A stretch of 52,597 bases of DNA from Deltaproteobacteria bacterium ADurb.Bin207 (GTDB lineage Bacteria > Myxococcota_A > Polyangia > Polyangiales > Polyangiaceae), in contig MWCO01000040.1 of the NCBI GenBank assembly GCA_002070115.1, positions 1-52,597 of the forward strand, read 5' to 3'. Of this stretch, positions 1-7,506 are shown one piece after another. The notes below the pieces were generated by a model. That model was not told the DNA's origin and searched no databases. It saw only the letters and a list, made by a program, of their open reading frames with translations. Positions within the stretch are counted from its first letter, which is position 1. Each line of letters starts with the position of its first letter. The translations under genes and the position numbers were made by a program.

Positions 1-414
1 CGTCGCGGCCCCATCTTGCCCGCACGCCTGCGAAGCATCGCGGGACAGTCCTTCGCCTTCATCCCTCATCGGTTCCTGCGCGAAGGATTCTTCTGCTCGC
101 TCAGCGCAGAGCAACTGCGACTGTACGTGTTTTTGGTGCTTGCTGCGGACCGCGATGGCATGAGCTTTTATCACCAGGACCGCATCTGCTCGACCTTGGA
201 AGTCGGTCTCGACGACTACCTCGAGGCTCGCCATGGTCTTTTAGCAAAAGACCTCGTGGCTTTCGATGGTACCCACTTCCAGGTCCTGTCTTTACCCGCA
301 CAGCCGGTCTGGCCGCACCGTCAGCCACTGGTCAGCCGCGAAGACTTCGAATCCAATGACCCTGCCACAGTACGCCAAATCATTCGCGACTCCTTGTCCT
401 CCTGCAAGCGTTGA
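1..414 (+). CDS. Winged-helix-like DNA-binding protein, 5' end open
   Basis: The reading frame is open from the first base of the window to a TGA at 412-414. An in-frame TTG at 16 would give 132 residues, but the true start may lie upstream, so treat it as possibly 5'-partial. The middle reads like a small winged-helix fold: 'LSAEQLRLYVFLVLAADRDG' (helix-turn), then 'RICSTLEVGLDDYLEARHGL' (helix) and 'LVAFDGTHFQVLSLP' (wing strands). That layout resembles replication-initiator-like or transcription-regulator domains and ORFs found beside IS21-type transposons in deltaproteobacteria. The resemblance is from memory, and no transposase is visible here. Function unknown. The codon pattern looks coding. 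Confidence 0.55.
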   Translation, partial: RRGPILPARLRSIAGQSFAFIPHRFLREGFFCSLSAEQLRLYVFLVLAADRDGMSFYHQDRICSTLEVGLDDYLEARHGLLAKDLVAFDGTHFQVLSLPAQPVWPHRQPLVSREDFESNDPATVRQIIRDSLSSCKR

Positions 415-825
415 CTTGGCGATTGACCCGCGGGCATCCCCACGACCACCGACCCGACTCCCTGTCTCCCCGAAGCACACGAAGCAAAAGGACCGAAGAA
501 GATTCAAGAAGATGGATCGGACAAATTGTCCTTTTTGTTGCCCAGACACGTCCTGTCAGCAAAGTCTGCCACCCATTCCCGGCGCCATAGCGGCTGTCAA
601 CCGGTCCCCGATGCCCCGGAGTTGCAGAATCAACCGGGCCAATTCTCCTTGTTGCAAACATCCACCTCACGTGGGGGGCCCGTTCTTATGGATCCCTTTG
701 TCTCCAACAGCTCTTGCAGGGGACCCTTTCGTATTGGATTTGGGGCTCCCGTGGGGTTGGTGATGACGACCCAAACTTCCTCAGCTCGCATCCCTTTCCA
801 ATTCAGGAAAAAAAGAGATGATCTG
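415..825. other. Intergenic stretch without convincing gene
   Basis: About 410 bases between the first gene and the small minus-strand ORF. Several frames are open for 70-165 codons on both strands, but their translations are rich in Pro/Ser/Arg/Cys with no domain-like pattern, and none has a good ribosome binding site. No tRNA, terminator or repeat was recognised. Confidence 0.4.
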
Positions 826-1005
826 TCAGGCGGCCTCGACAACGGCGGCTAGAGCCTTCAAGGGAGCAAGTTGTTCGTGGCTCACTTCGAGTCGGAGTAG
901 GAGCAACTCTTTGCCTGTTCGTTCAAGAGACTCCCGCTCTATGACGATGCAAAGGATATCAACGCTATACCTATCCGGATCGAGTATAGCAGTATGGTTT
1001 ATCAT
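826..1005 (-). CDS. Small hypothetical protein, 59 residues
   Basis: On the minus strand an ATG at 1005-1003 opens 59 codons to TGA at 828-826. The translation has a balanced, protein-like composition: 'DPDRYSVDILCIVIERESLE', then 'TGKELLLLRLEVSHEQLAPL', ending in 'VVEAA'. It suggests a beta strand followed by two amphipathic helices. The region just upstream is very AT-rich and contains TATAAT a few bases before the ATG, so a promoter lies here; no clear Shine-Dalgarno is seen, so translation could be leaderless. The frame is open for 12 more codons upstream without a start codon, so it could instead be the remnant of a longer gene. Family not recognised. Confidence 0.4.
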   Translation of the reverse strand: MINHTAILDPDRYSVDILCIVIERESLERTGKELLLLRLEVSHEQLAPLKALAAVVEAA

Positions 1006-1513
1006 TATATTATAGCAATAGATACAATTAGTTAAGTTGTCATATCATCCATCGAATATACGAAAATGGATATACACCTATCGCCAACATCAAGCGCAAC
1101 ACTTCGAATCGGCCCGGTCGGCACAAATTGGTGGCTTCGCTGAGTTAGCATCCCTGTGGCTATCCGATCGCCTGTGCCCTCGGAGTCGGCGCGATGATCT
1201 TGCGTTTCTTCCCTAAACTATCGAATCGCGCACCAAGCCTCGCGATAGTGGATGGGTACCTCTATCGGCTCTTGCCCCTTACTCGTTCGAAAAGCATCAT
1301 TGGGGGCACCCTCCGGCTCGGCCAGGCGCATAATATCGCGCTATCCGATGGAATGGGCGTGGTTGATAAGGGCTAATCGTCGCGGCCGGGGAGGGGAGAG
1401 AACGACGCCCGGCCATCGAACAAGCTGGGCATCCGACGTGCGCCCAGGGGTTGCCATCCCGGCGCGATCGTTTTCGGAACACGGCATTTCCGATCTATGC
1501 TCAAGTCACTCTC
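1006..1513. other. Intergenic stretch, nothing recognised
   Basis: About 500 bases between the 59-residue ORF and the TPR gene. The first 80 bases are AT-rich and probably hold the promoter of the small minus-strand ORF. The rest shows only short overlapping frames without coding character. No RNA gene or clear repeat was seen. Confidence 0.4.
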
Positions 1514-2458
1514 GTGAGTGAGCAACTCGATCTTTTCGGACACGAGCTGGTTTTGCAGGCGAAGCCCGCGCCGACTGCGCCCGAGCAAACTCCTCCATCC
1601 GCGCCGACCGAGAGCCTTGCAGACCAGATGGATCTATTCGGCGATCGCTGGCAACGCGCGACAGCCGCGCATAAAGCCCTGGAGCGCTTCGATCTCGAGG
1701 CCGCTGTCGAGGCGCTTCGTGAAGCCGTGTCGCTCTACCCCGGCGATGCGACCCTGCTCGAACGCGCCAACATCGTGGCGAAGGTTGCTGCGGCACTGCG
1801 TTCGGCGCGTCGCAAAACGAAGTCGATGGCGTGGGCGCTTGCGCTCATCGAGCCCAAGATCCCGGCTTTCTTGGCGGACGATTGGCACCGTCGGTTGGCC
1901 GAGGTGATGGAAGAGGAAGCCGGGGCAGGCGCAATTCTCGAGGGGATCTCGGCTGGATTCCATTGGCTGGAGGCAGGTGATCCCGCCCGCGCCGAACAGT
2001 CGTTGCGTGCGACCCTCGACCGGGAGCCATCGAATTGCCGAGCCCGCGGTCATCTCGGCGATGCCCTGTTCCAGCAAGGGCGCGTGCATGAAGCCCGCTT
2101 GGCCTACCGAGACGCGCTCTCGATGGAACCTGCCGACGTGGCGATCGCCAGCGCGGCCGATGAGGCGGTTCGCGAATTGCCTTCGCAGGCCAGCGACGAG
2201 TTCGAACTTCCCGGCGCACCTGTCGAATGGGCTGCGGCCGTGGGGTTGATCGAACGGGTGTTCCTTCCTCCCGCGAGCGTGCCCGAGGAGTGGCTCGCCC
2301 CCGACACGCTGGCGGCATTAGCACCGGGTCTGCGCTTCTACCGCTGGCTGGTGGCAGAAAAGTTTGCGCGCGATGATGCGCGGCGAATCGCGTGCCGTCG
2401 GGCCATGAAGGCTTTGAGCCCACGTTTGCTCAAAGAACTGCTCGATCGCCGAGGCTGA
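1514..2458 (+). CDS. TPR protein with two N-terminal clamp-binding-like motifs
   Basis: About 314 residues from a GTG at 1514. The frame is open further upstream to a TTG at 1451, but the extra residues look non-coding. At the N-terminus, residues 4-8 read QLDLF and residues 38-42 QMDLF, both fitting the bacterial beta-sliding-clamp-binding pentapeptide QL(S/D)LF. They are separated by a Pro/Ala-rich linker. The rest is helical: one TPR-like helical pair around residues 50-85 ('LERFDLEAAVEALREAVSLY') and clearer TPRs around 155-215 ('GDPARAEQSLRATLDREPSN', 'ALFQQGRVHEARLAYRDALS'). It is convergent with the SWIM/SNF2 operon. I infer a scaffold linking replication or repair clamps to partners; the motif match is direct, the function is not shown. 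No Shine-Dalgarno precedes the start. Confidence 0.75.
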   Translation: MSEQLDLFGHELVLQAKPAPTAPEQTPPSAPTESLADQMDLFGDRWQRATAAHKALERFDLEAAVEALREAVSLYPGDATLLERANIVAKVAAALRSARRKTKSMAWALALIEPKIPAFLADDWHRRLAEVMEEEAGAGAILEGISAGFHWLEAGDPARAEQSLRATLDREPSNCRARGHLGDALFQQGRVHEARLAYRDALSMEPADVAIASAADEAVRELPSQASDEFELPGAPVEWAAAVGLIERVFLPPASVPEEWLAPDTLAALAPGLRFYRWLVAEKFARDDARRIACRRAMKALSPRLLKELLDRRG

Positions 2459-3037
2459 ACGCGAATCGTCGGGCAGCGCCCAAGGAATGGAACGGGAGCA
2501 TGAGATACAAGCTCAGGTTGCCGTTGTCGCCAAAGCGAAGGGGGATTCCCTGATGGTGTCCTTTTCCACCAACAGAAATGAGGAAAGGAATTTCCCGGTT
2601 GGATCCCCTCATTTTTGCCGAATTCGAAAGGGTTACGAGCTGGGGTTTTCTCTATCTTGATTTTGGCTTGGTCCTTGACCTCCCTTGGCCACTGCCAACA
2701 GTTGCTCTGAGCTACGTAACATTGGACTGGCGCACTGTGGTGATCAACATGGGGCGACCGTAACTGTTTTTGTGTGCCATGCGCCGTGACCGTTATCGTG
2801 GGCCGTGATCGTGAAGGAAAGGCTCGGCGAAAAATAAGGGGATAGCCAGGGCAACAACCGGAACCGTAGGGGCGGGTTTCAAACCCGCCCGGACATGCGC
2901 GATTGGCGAGATATTGAAATCCCCCAGGAAAAATGAGTGGATGGCTCAAATGAAAGGTCAGTCCGGTAGTTGCGGCGAGATTTGATTAATCTATATATTT
3001 CAATAGCTTACAAGTGCATCCTGTTCCGTGGTGGAGG
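2459..3037. other. Intergenic region between convergent genes
   Basis: About 580 bases between the TPR gene and the end of the SWIM gene. It contains one perfect GC-rich palindrome (2870-2890) and otherwise only open frames without coding character. Confidence 0.45.
2870..2890. repeat. REP-like palindrome
   Basis: GGGCGGGTTT (2870-2879), one central C, then AAACCCGCCC (2881-2890): a perfect 10-bp inverted repeat. Such 'GGGCGGGTTTn' palindromes are typical of repetitive extragenic (REP/MITE-like) elements scattered through bacterial genomes. Its position between two convergent genes also allows a role as a bidirectional transcription stop, although no T-run follows on either strand. Confidence 0.6.
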
Positions 3038-4165
3038 TCATGGCTTCGCCGGCTTGCCCTTTGGGGTCACCGCTTTCGACTTCGTTTGGGTCGTCGGCGG
3101 CTTCTTGGCACCTGCTGTCGACTTGCTTGTTGTCGACTTGCTTGTTGTCGACTTGCTTGTTGTCGACTTGCCTGCCGTCGACTTGCTTTCCGCTGACTTG
3201 CTTGCTGTCGACTTGTTTTCCGCTGACTTGCCTGCTGTCGACTTGCCTGCTGTCGACTTGCTTGCTGTCGACTTGCTTGCTGTCGACTTGCTTGCTGTCG
3301 ACTTGCTTTCCGCTGACTTGCCTGCTGTCGACGACCCGCGTTTTGCGGCCTTTGCCGGTGTCGTGGACTCTATGGGGGATTTCGTGGCACGGTGAGCCCG
3401 GGGCGCCTTCTTTGGCGAGGCTTCGACCGCGGGCGCATCGGTGGACACGCCCATCTCCAGGCCAAACAGCTCGGAGAGGCCATCGTCGGTCAGGATTTTG
3501 TCCTGGGACGGCCCCTGCTTCGTGAGCGGCAGCCCCTTGCCGGCGTTGGCGATGAGGTCCTTTTCAGCGACCTTGCGGAGCGTGAAGAGTAGCTCGGGTT
3601 GCTCGTCGAGCCGCGCGCCGATGCCGTAAAGCACCGCGGCCACATGCTTGCACATCGAGGCCCAGTCCGGGCAACTGCACGAGAATTCGATCTCGGCGGG
3701 CGCGGGAAAAAGACCGGTTTCTTGCCGACAGAGGCGCTCCATCACCCCCTTGGAAAAACGACCCTGGAGCAATTCGACCAACGAATCGATCGCTCCGGCG
3801 CAGTCGGTGCAGATCGAGGTCCAGCGCGCTTTGGGCACGGCCGACACCTTGACGGTTACCTTGTAGACTCTTGTCCCGCTCACCCTCGCGGTGACCTCGC
3901 CGGGAGCGATCTGTAGATCCACGACCGAGCCGTTGCGCACGTAGGCCCGCCCACGCGGCAAGCGATTCGAGTAATCGCTGTAGCGCTCGAGGTTATCGCA
4001 CCACGCCTTTCCCCAAAACGTGTGGGTGATGGTACGCCCAGCGATCACCACCGGCGAGACGGGATGCCCTTTTTTCTTGAGTTTTTGCATCTCTCGCTCG
4101 GCCTTTAGACGCCGCTGTGCGACGGACACGTAAGGACGGAAACCATAGTCGTTGTAATAACCCAT
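3038..4165 (-). CDS. SWIM zinc-finger protein with histone-H1-like Lys-rich tail
   Basis: 375 residues from ATG at 4165. The SWIM finger is seen as CSC...CKH: C163, C165, C172, H174 ('FSCSCPDWASMCKHVAAVLY'). SWIM domains bind nucleic acid or protein and commonly accompany SNF2-type ATPases. The N-terminal half carries the family's 'FWGKAWCDNLERYSDYSNRL' region. From about residue 256 the protein is low complexity: repeated (A/S/T)-S-K-S-T or A-G-K-S-T pentads, about 15 of them, encoded by 15-bp tandem repeats, giving a strongly basic disordered tail like that of histone H1. The start lies 3 bases after the stop of the upstream SNF2 gene, so the two are surely co-transcribed. Inferred role: DNA-binding partner of that helicase. 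Confidence 0.88.
   Translation of the reverse strand: MGYYNDYGFRPYVSVAQRRLKAEREMQKLKKKGHPVSPVVIAGRTITHTFWGKAWCDNLERYSDYSNRLPRGRAYVRNGSVVDLQIAPGEVTARVSGTRVYKVTVKVSAVPKARWTSICTDCAGAIDSLVELLQGRFSKGVMERLCRQETGLFPAPAEIEFSCSCPDWASMCKHVAAVLYGIGARLDEQPELLFTLRKVAEKDLIANAGKGLPLTKQGPSQDKILTDDGLSELFGLEMGVSTDAPAVEASPKKAPRAHRATKSPIESTTPAKAAKRGSSTAGKSAESKSTASKSTASKSTASKSTAGKSTAGKSAENKSTASKSAESKSTAGKSTTSKSTTSKSTTSKSTAGAKKPPTTQTKSKAVTPKGKPAKP
3111..3332. repeat. 15-bp tandem repeat array inside the SWIM gene
   Basis: About 15 imperfect copies of a 15-bp unit of the type 'tgtcgacttgcttgc', with variants containing 'ttccgctgacttgcc'. The unit length is a multiple of three, so the array encodes in-frame pentapeptides (K-S-T-A-S and relatives) on the minus strand. 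Copy-number change would alter tail length without frameshift. Confidence 0.9.
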
Positions 4166-4168
4166 GCT

Positions 4169-6874
4169 TCACTCCTTGATCGCGGCGTTGAGATCGAGCG
4201 CAACGAGTCTCAATAGCTCTTCGTCCTTCATCTCGGTAAGATTCAATTCCGCGCCGCCTTCGAGCAATTCTTGCGAGAGCTGCTTTTTCGATTCGATGAG
4301 TTCGTCGATTTTCTCCTCGACCGTGCCCCGGCAGACGAATTTATGAACCAGCACGTTTTTCGTTTGCCCGATGCGAAATGCGCGATCCGTGGCCTGATTC
4401 TCGACCGCCGGATTCCACCAGCGGTCGAAGTGGATCACATGCGAGGCCGCAGTGAGGTTCAGGCCCGACCCGCCAGCCTTGAGCGACAGCACGAAAAACG
4501 GCGTCGCCTCGTCCTCCTGAAAGCGCTTGACCAAGTCCTTGCGCTTTTTGACCTCGGTTTCGCCGTGGAGCACGAGTCCCGGACGACCGAATACACCGCC
4601 CAAAAACGAAGCAAGGGGCGCGGTCACCTCACGGAACTGAGTGAAAACAAGCACCTTTTCCTGCTTGGCGGCAATCACCTCGCCAAGCTCCCGCAGGCGC
4701 GCCCACTTGCCGCTATCGTCCTCGGCCCACGCGCCGTCGCCCAACCACTGCGAGGGGTGGTTGCAGATCTGCTTGAAACGCATCAGAAAAGCGAGAACTA
4801 GGCCCCGACGCTTCATCCCCTCGACGTCGTCGAGTTGCTCGGTCAGCTCCTTGACCGCTTGTTGATAGAGCGCCGCTTGCCTGCGGCTGAGCTGGCAGAA
4901 CGCCTTGACCTCGGTCTTGTCGGGCAAGTCGGCAATGACGTTCCGGTCGGCCTTGAGCCGTCGCAGGATGTAGGGCCGCACGAGGTCGCGAAGGGGGCCG
5001 TAGGGGTTGGGTTTGTCCGCCAGCCGCTTCGTGTAACCCGTGAATTCCTTGGCCGAACCGAGCAGGCCCGGGTTGATGAAGTCGAAGATGGACCACAGAT
5101 CGCCGAGCCGATTCTCGATCGGGGTGCCGGTAAGCGCAATGCGCGCCCGCGCCTCGAGCTTTTTCGCGATTCGTGTCTGCTTGGCGTTCGGATTCTTGAT
5201 GGCCTGGGCCTCGTCCAGCACGACCAGACGCCATTTCGTCGCCACCATCCACGGGATGCGCAGCAGCGAACCGTAGCTCGTGATCACGAGGTCGATGTCC
5301 TGGAGACGCGCGGAGTCGATGGACTTCAACTCCTCGACGGCCATGGCCGAGGTGTGCGCGATCATCGCCTTCAAACTCGGTGCGAAGCGCTCGATTTCGG
5401 CCGCCCAATTGGCGAGCAGCGATGCCGGAGCCACCAAAAGGCTTGGTTGTCGAAAATCACCCTGCGTTTTGCGCAGCACGAGCAAAAGCGAGAGCACCTG
5501 GATGGTCTTGCCAAGACCCATATCGTCGGCCAGACATGCGCCAAGTCCCAGGTGCGACAGCAGATGCAGCCACCGAACTCCAACATTCTGGTACGGGCGC
5601 AACGTGCCATGAAGTTCGCGGCCGGGATTGACCTTCGCGAGCATGTCGGGGGAGCGCAATCCCTTGAGAGTTTCGGCAAGCCAGGGGCCGGCCACTACCC
5701 TGGACCAGCCAACATCGGCGTCGGCTGTCGACTCCTCCTTGCCGACATGCGCTCCGGCGAGCATACGCATCGCTTCGGCGAACGACAGACCGCCGTCGGT
5801 CGCGAGCCGTTCGGCCTCCCGAAACCTGCCCATCATCCGCTCGAGCCGGTCGCGGTCGACCTCGACCCACTGGCCTCGGATGAGAGCGAGTCCGTTCGCG
5901 CCAGCCAGGATGTCCTTCACCTCGGCCTGGCTGAGCTTCTGACCATCGAGCGTGACTTCCATGTGAAAGTCGAGCAGCGCATCCGTGCCAAGCACAGATG
6001 GATTCTTTGCTCCGACGGTGGCGGTCACCTGAGGTCTCGACGGTCGTCCCGAGCGCCAGTGGGCTGGCATGCGAACCACGACCCCCGCTCGCTCCAACTC
6101 TGCGATATCATTGAGAAATCGGAAAGCCTCTCGGGGCGACCAGCGAAGCGGGTGGAAGATCTCGCCGGCATCGACCATCTGTTTGAGCCAGGCGCAGCGT
6201 TCGGCGGCGCGTTGGACCGGCAGAAGGAGCGACAGGAGCTTTTCCTTGTTGGCGGCTCCGGCGTACTCGCGAAGAGCCTGGCCGAGCGGCAGGTGCTGCG
6301 CCTTTCCGTGCCCCGAGAGCCGATGGGTGTAGGTCGCCAAAAAAGCGAACGGTGCCTGCTCATCCTTACGGTTCTCGGCGAGATTGAAGTGGACGCGACC
6401 CACGACGTTCCAGGCGGGGTTCAGCCGCTTCAGAAAGTCCGGTAACGCGAGTTTCGATCGGGCATACTCCGTGGCGAAGGCTTTGCCGGTTTCGGCCCAC
6501 AGGCTCCGAAGAACCTCGACCGTCAGGTATTCAGCGCCGGGCATCAAAGGCGATGCGGCGGCAAGCGAATCCAATTCATCCGGCGGTGGGGGAAGATCGG
6601 TCTCGCGCTCGTCGGTGTCGGGTCTCGTGCAGAGCGCGGTCACAAACCGGCTACCGAATTCGCGCCAATAGGCGAACGCGGGAGGTAGGGCCTGACCGAC
6701 CACGGCCGCACCGAGATGCCAAAGACCGTGGCCGCTGCCGCGTTCGAACGCCTCACGAATCCTTGTTGCGAGCACGGGGTCGAGCGCCGGAACGTCGTCC
6801 TGCGACACGAGTATAAGACGACCGAGGGGTGTGAGCGCCGGGGTGAGGTGGATATCGGCCTCGGTGGCGCTCAT
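4169..6874 (-). CDS. SNF2-family DEAD/DEAH-box helicase (Swi2/Snf2 ATPase)
   Basis: 901 residues from ATG at 6874, preceded by GGGGAGAC. A longer in-frame extension to 7018 is Arg-rich and has no ribosome binding site. The N-terminal ~430 residues form the SNF2-associated region typical of bacterial HepA/RapA-like proteins. The ATPase core shows motif I LADDMGLGKT near residue 447, motif II DEAQ near 551, motif III LTGTPIENRL, and in the second RecA lobe 'VFTQFREV', 'LNLTAASHVIHFDRWWNPAV' and 'ATDRAFRIGQTKNV' near 826. This is a complete, probably active dsDNA translocase. It is transcribed just upstream of the separate SWIM protein (3-bp gap). A second, fused SWIM-SNF2 protein lies at 36.0 kb. 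Confidence 0.95.
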   Translation of the reverse strand: MSATEADIHLTPALTPLGRLILVSQDDVPALDPVLATRIREAFERGSGHGLWHLGAAVVGQALPPAFAYWREFGSRFVTALCTRPDTDERETDLPPPPDELDSLAAASPLMPGAEYLTVEVLRSLWAETGKAFATEYARSKLALPDFLKRLNPAWNVVGRVHFNLAENRKDEQAPFAFLATYTHRLSGHGKAQHLPLGQALREYAGAANKEKLLSLLLPVQRAAERCAWLKQMVDAGEIFHPLRWSPREAFRFLNDIAELERAGVVVRMPAHWRSGRPSRPQVTATVGAKNPSVLGTDALLDFHMEVTLDGQKLSQAEVKDILAGANGLALIRGQWVEVDRDRLERMMGRFREAERLATDGGLSFAEAMRMLAGAHVGKEESTADADVGWSRVVAGPWLAETLKGLRSPDMLAKVNPGRELHGTLRPYQNVGVRWLHLLSHLGLGACLADDMGLGKTIQVLSLLLVLRKTQGDFRQPSLLVAPASLLANWAAEIERFAPSLKAMIAHTSAMAVEELKSIDSARLQDIDLVITSYGSLLRIPWMVATKWRLVVLDEAQAIKNPNAKQTRIAKKLEARARIALTGTPIENRLGDLWSIFDFINPGLLGSAKEFTGYTKRLADKPNPYGPLRDLVRPYILRRLKADRNVIADLPDKTEVKAFCQLSRRQAALYQQAVKELTEQLDDVEGMKRRGLVLAFLMRFKQICNHPSQWLGDGAWAEDDSGKWARLRELGEVIAAKQEKVLVFTQFREVTAPLASFLGGVFGRPGLVLHGETEVKKRKDLVKRFQEDEATPFFVLSLKAGGSGLNLTAASHVIHFDRWWNPAVENQATDRAFRIGQTKNVLVHKFVCRGTVEEKIDELIESKKQLSQELLEGGAELNLTEMKDEELLRLVALDLNAAIKE

Positions 6875-7095
6875 GAAGGATTGTCTCCCCGTTTGCCTTT
6901 GATCGTCGCCTGCCCGAGGAGGCGTGGCTTCTGGCGTTGCGGTCTGACGCGGCCTCGGACGGCTTTCGGTCGAGCCGTTCGAGCATGAAATGCTGGCTCG
7001 CCGTGTCGAGCAAGGCAAATGCGGAGGTTGTTGTGAGGGGTTTTGTCCATCCGGATGTGGACCTTCTTCTCGGTGCCGTTTTGTTCTGGCCTCAT
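6871..7095 (-). CDS. Possible small ORF or frameshifted remnant upstream of SNF2 gene
   Basis: 74 codons from ATG at 7095. Both ends are ATGA overlaps: its start overlaps the stop of an upstream open frame (stop at 7094-7092), and its stop overlaps the SNF2 start. The first ~28 residues ('VHIRMDKTPHNNLRI') look coding. After that the codon-position bias fits another frame better (reading 'ALLDTASQHFMLERLDRKPS'), as if one base had been gained. So this may be a degraded gene rather than an intact small protein. ATGA overlaps arise easily when a start is followed by AG, so that evidence is weak. Family not recognised. Confidence 0.3.
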   Translation of the reverse strand: MRPEQNGTEKKVHIRMDKTPHNNLRICLARHGEPAFHARTARPKAVRGRVRPQRQKPRLLGQATIKGKRGDNPS

Positions 7096-7286
7096 GAATT
7101 CATGGCCGGGATGCCGTAGCCACGCGGGTATACGTTGATGGGCTGATTGGGGTCAACGCCGACATGGTTGGCTTTGTCGGCCTCACGAACGGCGAGGGAA
7201 GAACTCTTCTGCGTGTCGCCCCCAATTCCACATCCGCCCCGGTCACCACGCCGCGATACACATGGGCCAGCCTCACAACAACATCT
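7092..7286 (-). pseudogene. Possible gene remnant (C-terminal fragment)
   Basis: The minus strand is open from 7286 to a TGA at 7094-7092 with no ATG or GTG start. The last ~35 residues ('VREADKANHVGVDPNQPINV' then 'YPRGYGIPAMNS') are strikingly protein-like, while the upstream part is Cys/Arg-rich. A neighbouring frame ('YKEAEDVVVRLAHVYRGVVT') looks coding further upstream. A frameshifted remnant of a longer gene is the simplest reading. Family unknown. Confidence 0.3.
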
Positions 7287-7506
7287 TCAGCCTCTTTGTA
7301 CCCTTGCCGTCTTGGCAACACCCTGCTTCCTCTAGGCCCTTCCCAACATAATATTCCGCTTATATATCCACTACTTATGAATATATAGGGCAAGCCGCAT
7401 CCCAGCCGTGAATTACCGGGGCTTGCCACTACACTTCGCGGCCCGATGAAGTACAACCAACTGCCGTATTCTTCGAGGCAACCCAGAATAACAAAGGTCG
7501 GATAGC
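7287..7506. other. Upstream region of sthA, AT-rich
   Basis: The stretch around 7340-7390 is AT-rich ('ttccgcttatatatccacta') and probably holds the sthA promoter. I cannot assign exact -35/-10 boxes. Otherwise nothing is recognised. Confidence 0.35.

Noticed and set aside
266..763. 165-codon plus-strand frame after the first gene
   Set aside because: Pro/Ser/Arg/Cys-rich without domain pattern and overlapping the better-supported first gene.
3111..3332. Possible CRISPR array
   Set aside because: Units are 15 bp and directly adjacent with no unique spacers; they keep a reading frame.
3028..3525. Plus-strand frame made of repeated 'LLSTC' units
   Set aside because: It is the complement of the 15-bp repeats in the SWIM gene, whose Lys-rich frame belongs to a protein with a proper zinc finger.
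4835..6445. 536-codon plus-strand open frame
   Set aside because: Antisense shadow of the SNF2 helicase gene, without ribosome binding site or family motif.
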